A program made the translations under genes and the position numbers. Below the pieces are notes generated by a model. It was not told the origin of the DNA. It searched no databases and saw only the letters and a program-made list of their open reading frames with translations. From contig NC_079905.1 in NCBI RefSeq assembly GCF_024868665.1, forward strand, positions 1,107,042 through 1,171,041: a stretch of DNA of 64,000 nucleotides, in the 5' to 3' direction. Position 1 is the first letter of the stretch. Every line of letters begins with the position of its first letter. Positions 1 to 12,119 of this stretch are shown piece after piece. The stretch comes from Triplophysa rosa (taxonomy: Eukaryota; Chordata; Actinopteri; Cypriniformes; Nemacheilidae).

Positions 1-80
<80 letters not shown>

Positions 81-121
81 GAGAGACAGACAGACAGACA
101 GACAGAGAGAGAGAGAGAGAC
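1..121. repeat. (GA)n/(GACA)n microsatellite, cut by left edge
   Basis: Alternating GA and GACA units fill the first 121 bases. Confidence 0.95.
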
Positions 122-1654
122 AGGCAGTACTGCAGTGGTGTAATAGAGCACAGATTCCACAACACGTTCACAGAGAAGCGAGTGAGAGGAGGGGAGTTCA
201 CAGATTCTCTCATTATTCTTCCGTCCTTTGAATAACACAATTAAAAGAGGGAAATTGTGGCGAGGTGCTCCGAGTATCTATTCGTCAGACTAAAGAGGCG
301 TCGTGCCTTTGATAAAGACTGCGCTCCATCTCTCTCGGCTGGCAGGCCTGCAGTATTAACACGCTCCGGAACGCCCGCAGAATTGAGGAATATTTCACGT
401 AAAAATGCTCTTGACATGCTATTACGGAGAATTAGCTTGAGCCACTTGACTGTAAATGTTCTGATTAAGCCGTGGCAGACCAGAGCGCGCGCGCGTGCGT
501 GTGTGAGGCGTTCAGAGATGATTTTATAAGTGGTTTGAATGGTGTTCTTTTATGAGCACAGTGAGTGAAGGGCAGATGTTGTGATATGCTCCACACCACT
601 GACCTCATGAAGTCTGTCCACTGGTTCCATCAATGCTCAGATGTCATGATGTGTGCAGAGATCTGTGAAGCGGAATATTTTATGTTATATATTAATCTAT
701 ATTATCATGACCTTACTAACTTTTTGATCTGATTATGTCTATAATTATTTTTGTATGCAAAAATATAATCGTGCCAAAATGTTCAAATTTCATTACTTAA
801 TTTTATTATTGAACAAAAACTTGAATTATTTAACAGAATTTAGTTGAAATTAACTGAATAATAGAGAAAAATCAGTCAATAAGAAGTTAGAATAGATGTG
901 ATCTTCAGTACTGTTTACAGGTAAAATGACAAGAGAACTTTTCTGCAAATTCACTAAAGATCAATAAGTCAAAAGATCAATATTAATCTAAAGTCAAATA
1001 TTAGTAATCCAATATAACTGCAGTCCTATATTTAGGATCTCCTCTGTCACATTCATAACACATGTTTATTTATCTTTTTTTAAAATAGAAAATCTTGTTC
1101 ATAGTAAAATTTTAGATAGATTTTTAAATTTCACATAGATTTTTGTGATGTTTAGACTCTATCAACAGCGGTTAAGTGAAATATAAACAAGATGGTTGAA
1201 TATATTCGTAACAAATACATTCTCTGAGCATTTTAATGTCACGTCCATAATGCCGGAATCGTCCACATATGCTTTAATGTCTGTGCTGTAATGAGACTCA
1301 TTTCTCTGTTGATCGGGTGATTGTGAGAGTGGCAGACCTGTGACCCTTCCGTCTGAGTTCAGTGTCCGGATTGGATCCCTCTGTTCTCTTGTATTGAACT
1401 CTTTTGGAATACACGCCGACGATGTGATTTTATCACTCACCTTACAAGCGGTTCAGACATGACAACATAAAATGTGAGCGTGTGTGCGGACGGCTGGAGG
1501 GCGAGTAATGGATAAGAAGTGTGTAGATCAATGAAAGTGCTTCAGTCAGGCGTGTTATATGAGCTCGCGTCAGTGAAGAGATGACAGACATGTCTAATGT
1601 ACATGCTTCATGTTACAGAAATCACAGAGTCCAGTTCATCCTCATGCACCCAAC

Positions 1655-1660
<6 letters not shown>
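122..1660. other. Non-coding, nothing recognised
   Basis: AT-rich between about 660 and 1200; no ORF with coding character, no repeat I recognise. Confidence 0.6.

Positions 1661-1733
<73 letters not shown>
1661..1733. repeat. (CT)n microsatellite
   Basis: Nearly pure CT run of 73 bases; it opens spurious Ser-Leu and Arg-Glu reading frames on both strands. Confidence 0.95.
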
Positions 1734-1738
<5 letters not shown>

Positions 1739-2905
1739 ATAAACTTCTCAGCATCAGTGCTGTTGAGCACTTCACATATGTTTGCCCTCTCATGTTCTTC
1801 CAGTGTTCTCCTCCTGCTGTCTGGATCTTCAGACGCTCTCACACTCACATCAACACGTCTCACTGAAAGGTGAATTATTAACACATTCTCTAACACCACC
1901 CAGCAGAACACACATGGATGGATTAAAAGAGATCACGGGTGTCACAGGTTAAGAACTTGATAAGAACAGACCCAAAATATCTTTTATTGACAGATACAGA
2001 TACTGTATATAGGCTAATTCCTTAATCCGGTTGCTCTCTTTGATGCTCTTTGATATGTATATCATTTGGATTTGTTTAGGTGAAGGGAGCTGCACGTGTT
2101 CAAAGCTGGTTCTTATATAGATCAAGAGGTTTCCAGAAGGAACTACTCAATCAAGGTTTGACCCTTTTCAATAACAAACCATTTAAGCAGACAATGACTT
2201 AGAAAGAATTTTATTTTATGAGTAAGAAAAATGTTATAACGTGTTGTTGTTATTACCAGTTGACAGAAATGTTATAAGATAAATCTTTCTCTCTCTCTCA
2301 GGCATAGGAGATGACGAGTACATACATCTGCATGTGAAGAAACTGAGCGAAGGAGGGAGCCTCAGTTTCTTGAATGCCTGTACCCTAAAACTAAAGATGA
2401 CCCCAAAGCTTTTGAAGTGGCTGTAAACACTCAGATATTCAACAAACAAAGTCTGTTATTGTCTTTTACCCACATATTGTAAACAATCACTTCTCATGTT
2501 TCACAGTTTTCTTTCTTTCTGCAATATTGTGATTTGGTTTACACTTGATCAAAACAAAACATTTTTACTTTTTTAAGTGTACTGTGATCTATTACCACTC
2601 TTAAATCAAGTTTTTTCTGCCTTCATTAGGGAGAAGTGGTGTAAAGAATGGATGAATGGTTTTAATGCCTGAAATCTGTTATGCTGTGGATTGCTGATAT
2701 TATAACATTAGTAGTTTATAAATGTATAAAATAATTTTATATACATTTTTAATAATGAATTAATTATGTTTTAATTATTAATAGCTTTGTGTGCATGTGT
2801 GATGCATTCTCAGATGTTCCATAATGTTCTCTCTCACTAAGCTGTCCATCAAGGTAACTTCATATTCTGAACTCATCTTCCTATGAAATGAAACATTTTC
2901 AACAT
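1734..2905. other. Non-coding, nothing recognised
   Basis: Unremarkable AT-rich sequence with no coding signal. Confidence 0.6.
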
Positions 2906-3119
2906 TTAAAGGCGGGGTGTCCGATTTCTCTTAGCCGTTGTTGATGTTCAAATCATCAAATCAAAGACACCCCTACCCCATCTTTGTTTCCGTCAGCGCT
3001 CGGCTCAACTAATGTCCGTCCTGTGCACCTTACTGCTGATTGGCTACAAGGTTGTTTTGGTACTCGGCCCGACTTCGTCTAAACAAGCGTAATTCGGAAA
3101 TCGGACACCCCGCCTTTAA
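2906..3119. mobile_element. MITE with 20-bp inverted ends and TTAA flanks
   Basis: Inverted ends starting AGGCGGGGTGTCCGATTTC and their complement, flanked by TTAA at 2906-2909 and 3116-3119. No ORF inside. TTAA target use points to a piggyBac- or Kolobok-type transposase supplied in trans. Confidence 0.75.
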
Positions 3120-3154
3120 GTGCATCCATCCCAAAAAGGTAAAAAATTGCTCTC

Positions 3155-3499
3155 ATGAACCTTCTCTGGATTGGTTCCACATTTGTAGAATGATCTGCCC
3201 GTCCTTAAATATCAGCAGATTCTGTGGCCATCTTTAAGAATCGTCTGAAAACACATCTCTTCCGTCAGCACCTGACCGATCAGTTCTGACTTCTATATCT
3301 TTTCTTCTCTTTCTGTCAAAAAAATAAACCTTAGCCCTGTACACTGTAGCAGGCTTTGTGAGACATGTTTTATTGCACTTATGCTTTTTGTTTTCCTAAT
3401 GCTGGCCCAGTTGCTTCCATTGTTTACCCAACTTGTAAGTCACTTTGGATAAAAGCGTCTGCTAAATGACTCAATGTAAATGTAAATGTAAATGTAAGT
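3155..3499 (+). mobile_element. L2-like LINE 3' end
   Basis: A degenerate reverse-transcriptase C terminus (TTTAAGAATCGTCTGAAAAC ... region around 3230-3270), a 3' UTR, then GTAAGTCACTTTGGATAAAA-GCGTCTGCTAAATGA and a (TGTAAA)n tail at 3474-3499. The same tail occurs at 52912 and 63905. Confidence 0.75.
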
Positions 3500-3609
3500 G
3501 TTTGGTTCATTGTGCTTCACACAAACATCAAACTGTATCACAAACAACATAGAACCTAGACATAAAAAAGTCTTCCTGTTAGTCCGTTTTTCTTACCCAA
3601 CAGTCTGTG

Positions 3610-4491
3610 TTAAAGGTGTCATGAACTGGCCTTTTTTATTGTTTTATACTGTTGTATGAGGTCTATTTATGACGTTCGCGTGGTTTTTACAGTCAAAAAG
3701 TAATAGGCTATTTTCTACCCGGGTTTTGAGGCCGACAATATGTGTTAATGGGCGTGCCGCATTGAAGACTTGGAAGTAAACGCCCACTGCTATGATTGGA
3801 TAGCAGTTTGCGTAGTCAACTTAGTTGGAGCCGTCTGTGAATTTGGTTAGACACGTCACGTTAGGTTACACATTATCAGGACATATCAAGCGAGCTCTGA
3901 CAAAGCAATAGTGAGTCATAGTACAAATATGTTTTACTCACATAAGATTGCTGCGCCATTCCTGTCGGATCCAATATTGACAGCTTTTTCATTTTAGTCT
4001 CTCCACAAATCCAGCGTCGACCTGGGCCTTGTTCACAAAGGAATCCGCGGTGACATGAAGCGAACAAAGCTGAATGTTTTACCCACGTGAGCTGGAACGT
4101 CTTTAAAAATAAACTTCAACCACGCATTACTACTGTCGGAATCTGAAGGAGCGACTGTGTTCTTCCACAACCAGGCACTGCACAATATTTTGCGATCTTT
4201 AACGGCATGTTTATTGCTTGCTCGCTCTATCTGGTTCTTGTGTTACTTCAGTTCTGTCATGCGCGAACCGGTGGGCGGGGCTAGAGAAGTAGTCGTTGAT
4301 ATTCTTCTGTGGAGGCGGTGTTCAACCTATCAGGTGCATTCCAGGACCTGGCGTTCGCTGGGCCTGGTGTCAATAACAGTTGTCTTTCAGTAACAAGGGT
4401 GTTTTCAGTTCTGACACTTACAGGATGTTCGCTTGAATACGATTCCCTCTTATATAACAAAAGATCGGGTCTTAATTCATGACACTTTTAA
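3610..4491. mobile_element. Long MITE/non-autonomous DNA transposon with TTAA flanks
   Basis: Ends AGGTGTCATGAA (3614-3625) and its complement TTCATGACACTT (4476-4487) are inverted with one mismatch; TTAA flanks both (3610-3613, 4488-4491). The 870-bp interior has no transposase ORF. Confidence 0.65.
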
Positions 4492-5953
4492 AGTTTGTGA
4501 TGTGCTCCACCTTTCCTGTCATCTCCATAGAATTTTGTCATAATAAAGATCATCGCTATGCTGTATAAGGTCAGTTGAGAAATTTCCAAAATAAAAACGA
4601 TGCATTTATTTTCAGTTGATGTCATGAGCTTGTGTTGTTGACATTATTTTACATCATCGTCTGTCTGTAGATCTCTCTTTTTGTGAGAGTTTGTGCCTTC
4701 AGATGTCAGGCCGGGTTTGTTGGTGTAAACAGAAGAGCCTCTTGCAGTCACGTGGTTTCTCCCTCTTCTTGAATTATTTTCCCGGTGACGCAGCACATCT
4801 CAGCAGATGGCAGGTTTGGCTCCACACAGACACAGTCTGACGCATTACAGCCGAAGCGTCCGGCGGCGAGCGGACAGAGCTCTGTGTGCCGCCACATTCT
4901 GTGCTAGATCTTTGATTCGTTTCAGATACAGCAGCGGGACCTCGATAAAGCCGCATCATGTCCTGAGATGAGACCACCTGAAGGGTCTGGAGGAGGGTGG
5001 GCTTCATTGAGTGGTCTGCGGGTGATCTGAGCTCTCTGAGAGTCTTGTGTTTCACTGTTAGGGCACCAATAACACGAGGCAATACAAAGACACGCTGAAA
5101 AACACTGAAGCATCATCATCATCTCACACAGGGAGCTTTTATCGCTCAGAGGTTTTTCTTTGTGAGCTTTCTGAATTCTCACATGGTTTATTTAGGTATT
5201 AACATTGTTTTAGATGTTTTTGGAGAAATACAAGTCAGTTGTTGATATGCAGTAGAATTATTAAATTGACCGTTAGTTGGTTTTTATTAAATGCAACTTT
5301 TATTCATTGAAATCGTTTTGTTGTGATGAGAGGTGTTTGAGTTCATATTGAGGTGTTTTTTTTATCTGAGCAGTGTTCGAGATGATGTTGAAACGGTTGC
5401 TCAGGCACTGATAGAAACACAGGATTATTGCTTCTGTGTGCACGTGTACACGCGTGACGCCCACCCTTACACTCCCACACGCAGAGTGCTTTCCACTTTA
5501 CAAACTCGCATCTTAAGACAGACGCCTGCACAACCTTCAAAACATCAAAGCTCCTGATGAATTTTCATGATGTTTCCGTATTGCTGACACTTTCAGAGGA
5601 GTAATGTCATGATTCTGACCTCCTAATGACTCGACTGAATCACCTGCTTTTTGTTTAGAATACCCAAAGAGAGAGAGAGAGAGAGATTAAAGGAGACAGG
5701 CAGGCAGACAGAGAGAGAGAGAGAGAGAGAGGAATGGGTGAACGAGAAGGCGTATGTTTTGCACATTTCTCTGCGTTCGCTGCCAAACAGCATGTGCTAT
5801 AATAACACTCCTACACACACACACACACACACACGCGCACGGCTGTGAGTAACTCATAACCTCAGTTCATCCGTACATCGCTCAACTGCCCCTAACCAAG
5901 AGCTAATCACCTGTCTGTGCCTGAGGGGATGTCTGTGTGTCACGTCACAGCCG

Positions 5954-5991
<38 letters not shown>

Positions 5992-6800
5992 GACATACAG
6001 TATATAGAAACACAAGAATATTGGCCAGGTTACATTTCACCCCCCCCCCAAAAAAGTCCATGACAATTTCTTTCCAATTTGGACATTTAGGCTTTATGTT
6101 TTTAAGCTTCCATTTTACATGATGTACTGTTATAGTCTAATTTTACAGTTTAAATCTGCATTAAATAATTAAATGCAGTGTGACAGACACTACCATGATA
6201 TATAGACAACACTAAATCATGCATTCAAATGAATTTAGAATTAGTTAAGAATTCACTACATGAAAATAATTAAGCTTTATTTGTATTTATTTTGCATTAT
6301 AGTAGTGAGATTTGTGGTAAAAAAATAAACATGTATTGCTTTATGAGATTTATCTTATTTATGCAAAATACATGTATTTTTATTTTAGGGTAGAATATGC
6401 CAAACAGGATTCACCCACACGTACTACTGTACTGTATATTATTGTGAATGTTTCATCAAACATTATTTCACAGACAGAATACCTGACATGTTGCTTTTAA
6501 GAACGTTAATGGAGGCTTGCATCGTGAAAATCATTTGGTTTCTGTTTCTAGAGAACTTGAGTCAGTTGTGAATAACAATAAAAGTTTTTGATTCTCAGCT
6601 GTACTGCTGTGTCACACACAGGTAGTTGAGTGTAGTCACTGTCATTTAAGACGTTCCGCCTCGTTAGCCAATCAGAAGCCTGGGATTGAGCCCTGTCTAT
6701 AGAGGAGATGTCTGGCTTCTGATGTCCTGAGAAAAGGAGACACGAGGGGCTGCACAGAAATGCAAACCGCTCGCTGCATGTCAGCCAAACTGGGTCAGCA

Positions 6801-6831
<31 letters not shown>

Positions 6832-9621
6832 TCACAGGCTCGCTCGCTCACGTCTGACGGAAGCATTTCTGTTGGTTTTGAAAATGTTTGCCTAGATACT
6901 GCGCTTGGCCTTTGGAAAGTGGCTTTTCTGTCTGACACGTGTGTGAAAAGTTCACGTTCATGAAATGTTAAGTGCTCCCCTCGTCCGGTGTGTGTGTGTG
7001 AAGAGAGAAGGGTCTAAAAGAAAGTGTCAAAATTGTGTATCGTCACACACCCTGAACGGCAAATCGGCTGCTTTCAGAATGTAACGTATGATGTCACCGT
7101 GACATCATCCTTGGGAGGTCAGACATCTCAACTCCAACTCTTTTTTACATTTTTACAGTGAAATCTTCAAAACCATATGATCTGTGCTGTGGCATCCATG
7201 ATCATTTTATAGTTTGGTACTTTGACCGCAAGTCAAAAGTTGACTCATTTGTATCTTTTTGTAAGTCCGTGGATACAAAGTTGAGGCTTCGAAGAGACTA
7301 AAGTGAGAAGCTTTGAAAGAACAACAAAGAGTTTTTATTGGGATGAACATGCAGAATATCTTCATAGTTTGTTTTGTGGTGGTAACGACGTCTCTGCGTG
7401 TTTGTTTTCTGAGATCTACTTCCTCTTGAAACAGGAAGAGGCTGTGGAGGTCACACTCAGCGGGCCTGCTGGAGCTTTAAGCATTGGGACGGTAGTGTGA
7501 CGTCAGAGTCCTGGCACAGCCGCAAACGCCCGGCCTCAGCGCACCTGTCTCCCATTTAAGTAATGGATTCTGCTGATGCTGCCCATCGCAGCGCAATTAG
7601 GTGTTTCCTCAGGAGAGCAGATCCGCCTCGGATTCAGCGCGGGACTGATAATGATGCCGGAGCTCGGAGACGTCTCAGAACAGCACTTTCTAACGTCACG
7701 GGACGCTGAAGAAAGCCAGCAGGAGCTGCGCTTACCAGTAACAACACAAGACTTTCACTGTGAGGTTTTAAGCAGGATTTTCAGATCTGATCTGATTCGC
7801 TCAGGCTTTGAAATTGATATTCTCTCTCTCCGCATGCAGCGTACAGACACGGTCAGCTGTCCACTGCACAGATATCTTATTTACTAGAATTAACGGATTC
7901 ATTTCCATAATGTCACAAGCGCTGTGAATCAGAGTAGTGGCCTTTTCCAAACAGAAACACCACATGTGATGTGACATCAGCTGGAATTTCATGAGTATAG
8001 CGTGGAGTCTGAGCCAAAGTCCATGAGTTCAACATCATATTTATCTTAACCAACTAACACAGCGTGAACTTTAAAAATCTGCTGCTGAATGTATACAATT
8101 ATTTATAGCAAAGTTATGGTTAATATTAACCTGTTATTTCCATCTGGAATCAAAACGATTGGAGATTGTGTTTGGATAAATTGTGTACACGTCTGTGTCA
8201 GATTTTGAGTATCCCAAAATAGCGCTTGCATACTTGGACACAAAATGTCTGAAACAGCGAATCAAGTGAGTATTTGGGTGTTTTGTATTGGACACATGAA
8301 GTCGGTTCTCTTTAAGTTTACACGCGTGTTTTTACAGAGTAACCACAGCTGTCCTTCATCACATGAACTATGAACATAATCCAGCGTTTTGTCTTCATTT
8401 TTCATGTTTTGTTATCTAATTCAATGACATAGAGTCCAAATATATCTTCTGGAATCTCTAAATGTAAGGAGTGATGTAGCTTTATTCATTCTTAAGATCT
8501 CTTTAATGGTCAGGCCATTAAAATGGTTAACGTTAATCTCATTCACACCCGCGTTCAGACTAGAATAACATGTTGAAGCGCAATAGCAGGATTGACACCA
8601 GACACCGTCTTCTCTGTCCTGTAACCCAACCCGAGCGCACCGGTTCCATTCTACTGACTGGAGATTTAAGAGGGAAATGGAACAAGATTTCACATAATAA
8701 CAACTTACATTTCGGTCTGTTCCTCACACACAGATACAGTATAACATGACCTGGACTACAGCGTGTGAATCATATGAACCCATGTCCTGTTGTGTTCCAC
8801 AGACACTGAGAGAAATAACAGCAGATGCATTTGGAGAGACGTGATGGTGAGTAAATCATGACAAGGATCATTTTATTGCAGCATCTCTGACGTATGTTCT
8901 TAATTCGGTTGAACACTGAAAGAAAGCAAATGATTAACATGTCAGAGGTCTGGAGACGCAGGGAAAGTCACGAGGGTCTTAACTCATGGGGTCAGAACAA
9001 AGTGTCATCCTCAGAAGATGGAAAGACCGGAGGGATTGTGATGTTCCTTCACCTCTCACACTCCTGTTTGTGAGTCACTCAATAGAGCAGCACACACACA
9101 CATATACAGACCCCCCCCAAAGCCCTACAGGGGCCTCGGTACGTACAGTCCCATCAATTAAACAAACTGGTACACAAGAACACCCACAGCAGGTTTGACC
9201 TTGAGGGGACATTTGTTTTTTTGGATGTGAGCATACTTAAAATGTGTGTTTTGACTCGCATTAAAACAGGAGATTTGTGTAAAACCATTTTTTGCAATGG
9301 AAATGTTGTGTACTACTTGGAGTTTTAAGAAAACACATTAAATTGTTTTTTTCTGTGTTGCTCAGGACTGTACTGCGACCAGACGGCTCGACCAGACGGC
9401 CGAATTCAGAATTCTGCTGAAAGACCCGCGCGTACAAGCCAGAGCATAGTGGAGACATTTCGAGCCTTTGATCGTGCGCCTTTCTCTCAAGAGCTCCTTG
9501 AAAACATAATGAAGAAAAACTCAATCACGCGTAACAAAGGCGTCAGTCAATGATTTAATTGCGATGAAAGCGTTTGCATTTAATCCTGTGTTTGGCGTCT
9601 CCATTAGAAATGATGATTCTG
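4492..9621. other. Non-coding region with microsatellites
   Basis: Holds (GA)n at 5668-5731, (CA)n at 5813-5834, (TC)n(CA)n at 5954-5991 and (CT)n at 6801-6825. The stretch 7300-7890 is GC-balanced and repeat-free, with a perfect CRE (TGACGTCA) at 7498-7505. No coding gene recognised; short ORFs at 4774-5082, 7576-7887 and 9261-9524 show no family similarity. Confidence 0.5.
7498..7505. promoter_or_regulatory. Consensus CRE octamer
   Basis: TGACGTCA, the full palindromic CREB/ATF site, in repeat-free sequence about 3.9 kb beyond the end of the scrt1 CDS. Confidence 0.3.
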
Positions 9622-9842
9622 CACTCTAAAAAAAAGCCGTAAAAATAGGGCACAATATACTGTATTAATATGAAGGAATTTTCCGTGTTCATTTTTACAG
9701 TTGTTTTACCTGTATTTTACATTTTGCACTGCATTCATTTGCATTTTAGCATTAATGGAAATGTCCGTAAAATAAAGGAAAATGTACTGGTAATTTTCTG
9801 CAGTACTTTATCTGTTTTTTTACGGGATTTTTTTTTACAGTG
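9622..9842. mobile_element. MITE with CACTGTAAAAAAA-type ends
   Basis: Left end CACTCTAAAAAAAAGCCGTA, right end the complement of CACTGTAAAAAAAAATCCCG. The interior is AT-rich with many ACAGT/ACTGT and TTTTAC words. Common teleost short element type. Confidence 0.7.
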
Positions 9843-9893
9843 TGGGTAAATACTGCGCCGAGCTCACGTTTTGCTTAAGGTCACGCCGAAGCC

Positions 9894-9985
9894 GTTACGT
9901 CAATAGCTTTTTTTTGTGCCCATGTTGCTGTTACGTCAATAGCTGAACGCTTGACGTCGTTAGAAATGACATCATCAGATGCTTA
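9894..9985. promoter_or_regulatory. Cluster of CRE-like sites 3' of scrt1
   Basis: GTTACGTCAATAGCT occurs twice, at 9894-9908 and 9930-9944, followed by TGACGTCG at 9952-9959 and TGACATCA near 9967. That makes four CREB/ATF-like cores in about 80 bp, two within an exact 15-base direct repeat. The cluster lies just beyond the presumed scrt1 polyadenylation site. Confidence 0.35.
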
Positions 9986-10085
9986 CTCATGTCTGAATCA
10001 GCAGGTTCCGTCATCATCAGCAGCAGACGCGTGCAGTAACACTCGGAGAGAAACAGATAGACAACAAGCGGTTACTTAATTGTTC

Positions 10086-11394
10086 TTTATTATGAAGTGA
10101 GAAAATGCCCGGTGTCATTTGTGCTTTACATATTGTTCAAACGCTGGGGAAAAACACCCAGGGAAAAGAAGTCCAGATATAAGTTCATTAGATTCTTTAC
10201 AGTCTGTAGAAATATTTGATTCCAAAGGAGTATTTACAAAGCAAAGTCTTGCATTAAACAGTTTGTTCTCCGTGTCCGTAGATAGAAAAACAGAGGTTCG
10301 GCTAACACAAGGCTCGTCTACCTGAATCGCTAAGGTTTGTGCTACTAGTTTGTATTATTCTTCAAAAAGGTTCGGAAATGTTCTCAAAGAAGTGCTTTTC
10401 AAAGACCCTCGCTCGGATGAAGCTTGTCCACCTGTCCGCGATGATGCAGTGCTGCATCTCCTACAAGTCATCCACTTGAGAGAAGCGCGCGCTCCCGGCT
10501 TTACGATTCGGTCGCGCGCCTAACTTCTAAAACTACGTTATTAATAAGAGGCAGGCAGTGCATAACCACTTACAAAAGGACCCCAAATCCCGTCCCCACC
10601 CCGTCCCGTCCCGTGGAAGTATCAGCTAATACTACTCTGGCATTTCCCTGATATTTAACTTCTGAACGACTACTGATAGTATTGGATAAAATCGTGATTA
10701 AAAAGGCTATAGTTATTACTCGTTTTAGCTTTGAAAAATACCATGCATTATTGCTCTATTCATCATCATGACTCCCGAGAGATATTGCCCAAGGATGCTA
10801 TCTAGGTTTTGGCAAAAAAAATCCAAAGCTTCATAAAATTGGCATAGATTTCCTTAGTAGTAGTAGTAGTAGTAGTTTTCTTCTTTTTTTGCGTGCATGC
10901 AACAAACTTATAAAGTGGCAAACAAAAATAAGTTATTCAGAAAGTGGCAAATGCTTTGGCATATTAATGACGAAGGCTTGGCAACTGAAGAACAACAACA
11001 TAAAGTGCAAATAATTTACACAGTTTGTAGGAAATAAATAGGTAAATAAGTTAATGAATAAATAGGTTTACCTTAACGCTGAATACTTTTGTGGCCACTG
11101 GCAGCAGTACAATATTATCCAATACTTAGAGAAAAGGTTTGACCTTTCGAGAGAAACAAAGACATTTTCAATGTCCTCTGAGTTTTGGCAAAACTGATGA
11201 TGTTTCGGCTCTGAACAAAGAAAGAGAGAGAAAGTACGCTCAAAAAGAAAGAAAAAGAGAGAGCGAGAGAGAGAGAGAGAAGTTAAGGTACATGCGATTA
11301 ATCCATGATTTCCTCAGAGATGTTGTTGCTGCAGGACAACAAATCGAGTTTAAATGTGCTGTCAACCGGTTGGAAGTTTGACGTCGCGTTTTTT
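10086..11394 (-). other. scrt1: scrt1 3' UTR (probable)
   Basis: Downstream of the scrt1 stop on the minus strand no other ORF or repeat interrupts until an AATAAA (plus-strand TTTATT) at 10091-10086, a plausible polyadenylation signal giving a UTR of about 1.3 kb. The stretch is fairly AT-rich with a short (TAG)n run near 10857-10875 and a (GA)n run near 11262-11281. The end point is inferred from one hexamer only. Confidence 0.4.
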
Positions 11395-12119
11395 TCACTC
11401 GTCCAGCGGACTCAGCGGAGAAAACGCTCCCTTGAAGCAGGCCGACTCGTAGTGCTTGTTCAGGTAGGACTTTAGCGCGAAGGTCTTGTCGCATCTCTTG
11501 CACTTGTAGTGTTTGAAGGCCGAGTGCGTCTGCATGTGGGCGCGCAGGTTCGAGCGGTCGGCGAACGCCTTCCCGCAGTGCGCGCATCCGAAGGGCTTCT
11601 CCCCCGTGTGCGAGCGCATGTGTCCCTGTAAAAGCCACGGCCTGCTGAAGGCCTTGCCGCAGATGTCACACTTGTGCTTGAGGTCGTGGGTCAACAGGTG
11701 CATGGCCATGGCCGGCATGGAGACGTAAATCTTCCCGCAGGTGGGACACTTCTTGGCCATTTTGCTGTCCATGCTCCGGTGCGTTTGCTTGTGTCTGCTT
11801 AGGTTGGAAGACGTGGCGTAGGTTTTTCCGCACTCGTTGCACGTGTGCCGTTGAATACTCCTCGGACTGCTGATGACTTTTCTCCTCGACCTCCCGTCCG
11901 TGATGAAGAAGGCATCCACGGTGTATCCCTCGCTGACGGCGTTGTCTCCGTTGATGTACCCCGAGGAGATCTCCGACTGCGGGCTGTCCGGCTGATCGGA
12001 GTCGGGTGCTCCGTAGTCGCTGTGGATGCTGTCGTAGATGGGCCCGGGGGAGGGTACTTTGATGCCATTGTCACTTTCGCCGTCGTACACGGCCGGGGTC
12101 AGGTAGTCTCTGATGTACC
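11395..12119 (-). CDS. scrt1: scrt1 coding exon 2 (Scratch block and five zinc fingers)
   Basis: The exon starts with GG TAC ATC (Gly-Tyr-Ile after splicing) and runs to a TGA at 11397-11395 after LSPLDE. It encodes an acidic Ser/Pro-rich linker with several SP sites, the [18 protein letters not shown] block and all five zinc fingers. Linker TGEKP between fingers 3 and 4 is intact, as are the paired Cys and His residues of every finger. The reading frame stays open upstream of the acceptor to 12138, but those residues are intronic. Confidence 0.95.

Noticed and set aside
11240..11638. 132-codon minus-strand frame overlapping scrt1
   Set aside because: Alternative-frame shadow of the zinc-finger exon.
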